Notes under the pieces: generated by a model | Databases searched by the model: none | Seen by the model: the letters and a program-made list of their open reading frames with translations, nothing else | What the model was told of the DNA's origin: nothing | In this document: piece after piece, positions 60,720 to 64,000 of the stretch | How the letters are laid out: the number at the start of each line of letters is the position of its first letter | How positions within the stretch are numbered: the stretch's first letter is position 1 | From: Sipunculus nudus | Lineage: Eukaryota > Annelida > Sipuncula > Golfingiida > Sipunculidae | Assembly (NCBI GenBank): GCA_026874595.1 | Contig: CM049313.1 | Location: forward strand, 32,298,008-32,362,007 | DNA: 64,000 nucleotides | Direction of reading: 5' to 3' | Made by a program: the position numbers and the translations under genes

Positions 60720-62250
60720 TCAGCAGCAAAGTTAATATTTAATACATGGCATGTACTGTTTTAAGATCCTTACTATACAAAGGTTATTAAAATAAATCAA
60801 CTTTTTTCATCCATAAATATTTAGCGGCCATGGCAATAGTAATGAACACCTGAAACTATTTAATTTTAAAAACTACTTCATTGAAATAACTGTTAAACAT
60901 ATTAACTCCTAAATTTACATGTAGTTCTACCTATCCCATAATGATCTAACAATGAACATATTTCAGAAATATTAACAACAAACACAATTTAAACAATGTG
61001 GTTACTAAATCTTCACACACACAATAAATATAATTTAAACATTTAAACACATATTCTCGAAGCAAAGCGGCAGGAAAGTTGGTAGTATATAGAATAAAGA
61101 ACAGGGAGATTGGAAAATAGAGAGACTCATTTAACCTTTTAATGAAACTGAAGCATTCGTTTTACAACATTTCGTATTTTAAATGACTAAATATATTATA
61201 ATTTCTTTGGTGGATTTCACTCAACCCCAACCTTTCACAAATCCTTCTTTCAGTATCCTCCCTTATTTTTATACTTTAACAACACACCCAAACCTTTAAT
61301 TCACTCGGAACGCAGTCTTTAAAAAAAATATTATTATCTTTCCTTGAATCAAATTTTTGCAAACCTCTACGGATCCAACAAACTGCGAAAAGATCCTGAA
61401 TTCATCTTCATGCATACTACCAAGTGTGTGGCATCTGCGCTTTTCATAGCTACCGCCTACTTGGTTGTATGACGATGCTGAAAATTTGCAAGTATTCTTT
61501 TCTGCAAACTTTGGTTTTTCATGTAAATTTTCCTTCCAACCCCTATACATTCACCGGTTCATTAACTATCCGTAGAATGGGTCAGAAATTCGCCAGAAAG
61601 AATATACCCTTTACAGTAGAAACTTTGCTTTGCAGAAATATGTGTAACTACTCAAATTACGTAAAAATAAAATGGCAATATTTCCAGAACACTTTAAATT
61701 ATAATGTATATGTAAGTAAACTGACCATAACGTATATGCTTGACCTGACTTAGATATTTATGTATGTATGCAATGGTATGGGAGAGGGAGCATTTCCATT
61801 TGGAAAGGTATGGGGTAATGCAGCCTAAGGACTGACCGTACATTGACCAAGGGGCGTTTCCAGTCACTTGTATTGCTCGGCCCTCTTGAAAAAAAAGATT
61901 AGGGTTACTGTTAGAGTAAGGAAGGGGGTCAGCTTAAGATAAAAGCTATCTCTGGTTACATCCGTAGTTATTCAAATGAAAGGCTGTATGAAGTATGCAA
62001 GACGGCAAAAAAGTCAAAATATTTTAAAAACTAATCAAATTACGAACGCAAAGGGGGGCGGGGGGCACGTGCCCCCCTGTGACCCTCTCTGGATCAGCCT
62101 ATATGACGATAGCAGTCAATCAGTTTCTGTCATCAATGTAACTGAGACAGGTGAGCCTACGTGTACCGCAGGACTCCTGAAAGGTCATCTACAGATAATA
62201 TAATATAAACTGTAATTATTTTTCATTGAATGTACGACTAGTTATGATAA
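60720..62250. other. Unique AT-rich DNA, no gene recognised
   Basis: Open frames at 61,296-61,753 on both strands overlap and lack domain features. A G-run and C-run (62,051-62,076) give a small hairpin, GGGGGGCACGTGCCCCCC. Confidence 0.4.
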
Positions 62251-62259
62251 CTAACACGA

Positions 62260-62402
62260 GGCACTATCCATGCCTCCCTGATCCATGCCGCCTTCCCTTG
62301 CATGCTATACGCCCCTTAACCCTCCCTCACAGCCACGCAGGGAACTGAACCTGGGTCGCCACAAACAGAGCCGAGCGTTTAACCACTCGACTGTCCTGTC
62401 CT
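62260..62402 (-). repeat. tRNA-derived SINE fragment
   Basis: The minus strand has CAGTCGAGTGGTTAAACGC (A box, about 62,390-62,372) and CAGGTTCAGTTCCC (B box, about 62,353-62,340) at tRNA-like spacing, resembling Ser/Leu-type heads. It is followed by a G/A-rich body. No functional tRNA fold is evident. Confidence 0.55.
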
Positions 62403-64000
62403 AGAATTCAGAACTTTATTTTATAAAGTTTTAGAACGGTAAAACTTCAAGTCTTTCGACTCCTGTGCCGTTCGTAAAATGAATCAAATGTCCAAAATAC
62501 CTTGTTAGGCCTTGGTTTTAATGTTAATTTGATTATTGTAGTGTATTGAAAAGGATTCCAAAATATACCAAAAGTACCTTTTTCCCAACCATATTAATGT
62601 GTCCGAAGTCTACACACTCATTTAAAATGAAAATGGATTGATAAGGCTGTACCGATTACGTGACTCGTGGATGGTCATAATCAATCTGATTGTGCTAGTG
62701 CGGCGTGTTACCATTATCAATTTAACAATATGAATAAATATTATATTAATCTGAACCTGTATTACTGTAAATAAATGTACTTATATTTTGCACGATAAAT
62801 GAAACAAAATGGGTTTAATCATGATAATTACCATAAATGAAAAGTGAATGTTTTCATCGTGTTAGTATTATAACCTGACGGCCATAGATAAGAAGTATAG
62901 AGTAATAAACGGTTTTCCGTATGATACCTGTAAAGATACATAGAGCTACTCCCATTTGTCTTGTAGTAAATATTACATACAAAGTTAATGTGTGTAGACC
63001 ACATACCGCATTGTATATTTGCCTTTTGAATCAGCAATTTTATCAGAAAAATGATTGTGCGTTTTTATTTTACACTTTTAATTTATTTGTTTATGTTTTT
63101 AAAGAACCATATCACATCCATATTGCCTGATCTGGAAGTCTTCTGGATTCAGTCGGTCTGAATTTGAGTAACCAAGACACCATGTTCAGACTAATGGCTG
63201 GCTGCTCCGGGTCAGACGAATACACATGATTGTCAGCGCCACTTCAGCCCTCTGACAATAGAGAGTCCCCGACCACCATCAGACTGCCTTTACATCTTGA
63301 ATGAAGGGCTGCACTATTAGGGTTTGTTAGGATGCAAAAACTGTCGTCATTTCTGAATACGCCTCATGACCCACAGATACGCTGTCCCTTTTAATAAACC
63401 AGACCAATAGTCAGGTATACTTCTGTACTTTCTAACAACATCTAACATGCATCTTTGTAAACCCCCTGCATGTTTGTTGAATTTCTGATCGCATTAACAC
63501 AAACATGTTCCGTACGGGTTACTGGATTATAGCTAGTGGTGGGCCGATCATCGAGTTTTATCGAAAGTCAGTCGGTTTGCTGCCACTTTCAAGCGCTCGA
63601 TTATCAAAGGCAACTATCGATTACATCATAATAATGATTGTTTTCTTTCCAGAATTCCCTTTTGTTATAGGCAAAAATGATATTTCCATTTTTTACCACA
63701 TTCTGCGCTTCATATAATGAGTCTGTGTTCCCAAATAACTTCCATGTGTAACTGAGTATGGCACGGTAGATGCGTGAACGGTGGACTTATTAATTGTGAA
63801 CTCGCAGGGAGCTGCAGAATTAGCGGAGAGTTTTCTAACGTAATGTACATTGCAAAATATGGGCGAGAAGGCGTTAAAATACTCCATAAATTCTCCAGGT
63901 CTATGCCAATTTGTGAGATTCTCTTAGGAAAAATCTATTCAACAAATGCCAGGTGCCGCTGTTTAGGTCGTCCTTAAAAATTCTTTGTTGGGGCTAACCC
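62403..64000. other. Unique DNA, no gene recognised
   Basis: AT-rich with short open frames on both strands; no repeat or RNA gene is seen. Confidence 0.4.

Overview
The window looks like intergenic or intronic nuclear DNA from an animal, most likely a marine mollusc. That is an inference from style: AT-rich unique sequence with no dense genes, many (AT)n microsatellites, minisatellites, tRNA-derived SINE heads, decayed BEL/Pao and non-LTR retrotransposons, and the GACCTTGGAGGTCAAGGTC-type repeats often seen in bivalves. No complete gene is recognisable, and nothing indicates bacteria, a plasmid or an organelle. Most open frames are shadows of repeats.

Layout. 0-12.7 kb: mostly unique AT-rich DNA with a tRNA-like SINE fragment at the left edge, a 31-bp minisatellite (2.03-2.47 kb) and one weak exon-like stretch (10.8-11.1 kb). 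12.72-18.69 kb: two large satellites lie end to end. One has 63-bp units (about 22 copies, partly arranged as 189-bp trimers). The other has 39-bp units (about 116 copies, with block duplications). Both periods are multiples of three, so long open frames run through them. 20.7-22.7 kb: L1-like LINE remnant, SINE head and (AT)n. 24.1-25.0 kb and 57.3-58.1 kb: two opposite-strand copies of one dispersed repeat with a hairpin terminus. 28.9-33.4 kb: a decayed BEL/Pao pol gene interrupted by about 1.7 kb of other DNA, which holds a hairpin cluster and two candidate spliced exons. 33.9-34.5 kb: compound microsatellites. 36.7-38.7 kb: a GC-rich foldback element with long, internally palindromic inverted arms. 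40.4-41.5 kb: 3' end of a CR1/Jockey/L2-type LINE. 42.3-44.7 kb: a direct segmental duplication. 47.88-48.31 kb: a 29-bp minisatellite. 52.1-52.4 kb: a 17-bp minisatellite.

Host coding evidence is thin: a candidate first coding exon at 50.9 kb (plus strand) beside an exon-like frame at 50.5 kb (minus strand), two candidate exons at 32 kb (minus strand), and an SGNH-hydrolase-like fragment at 35.8 kb. The best candidates for something undescribed are the foldback element, the paired coding-phase satellites, and the hairpin-ended dispersed repeat. All calls were made by eye with no database search.
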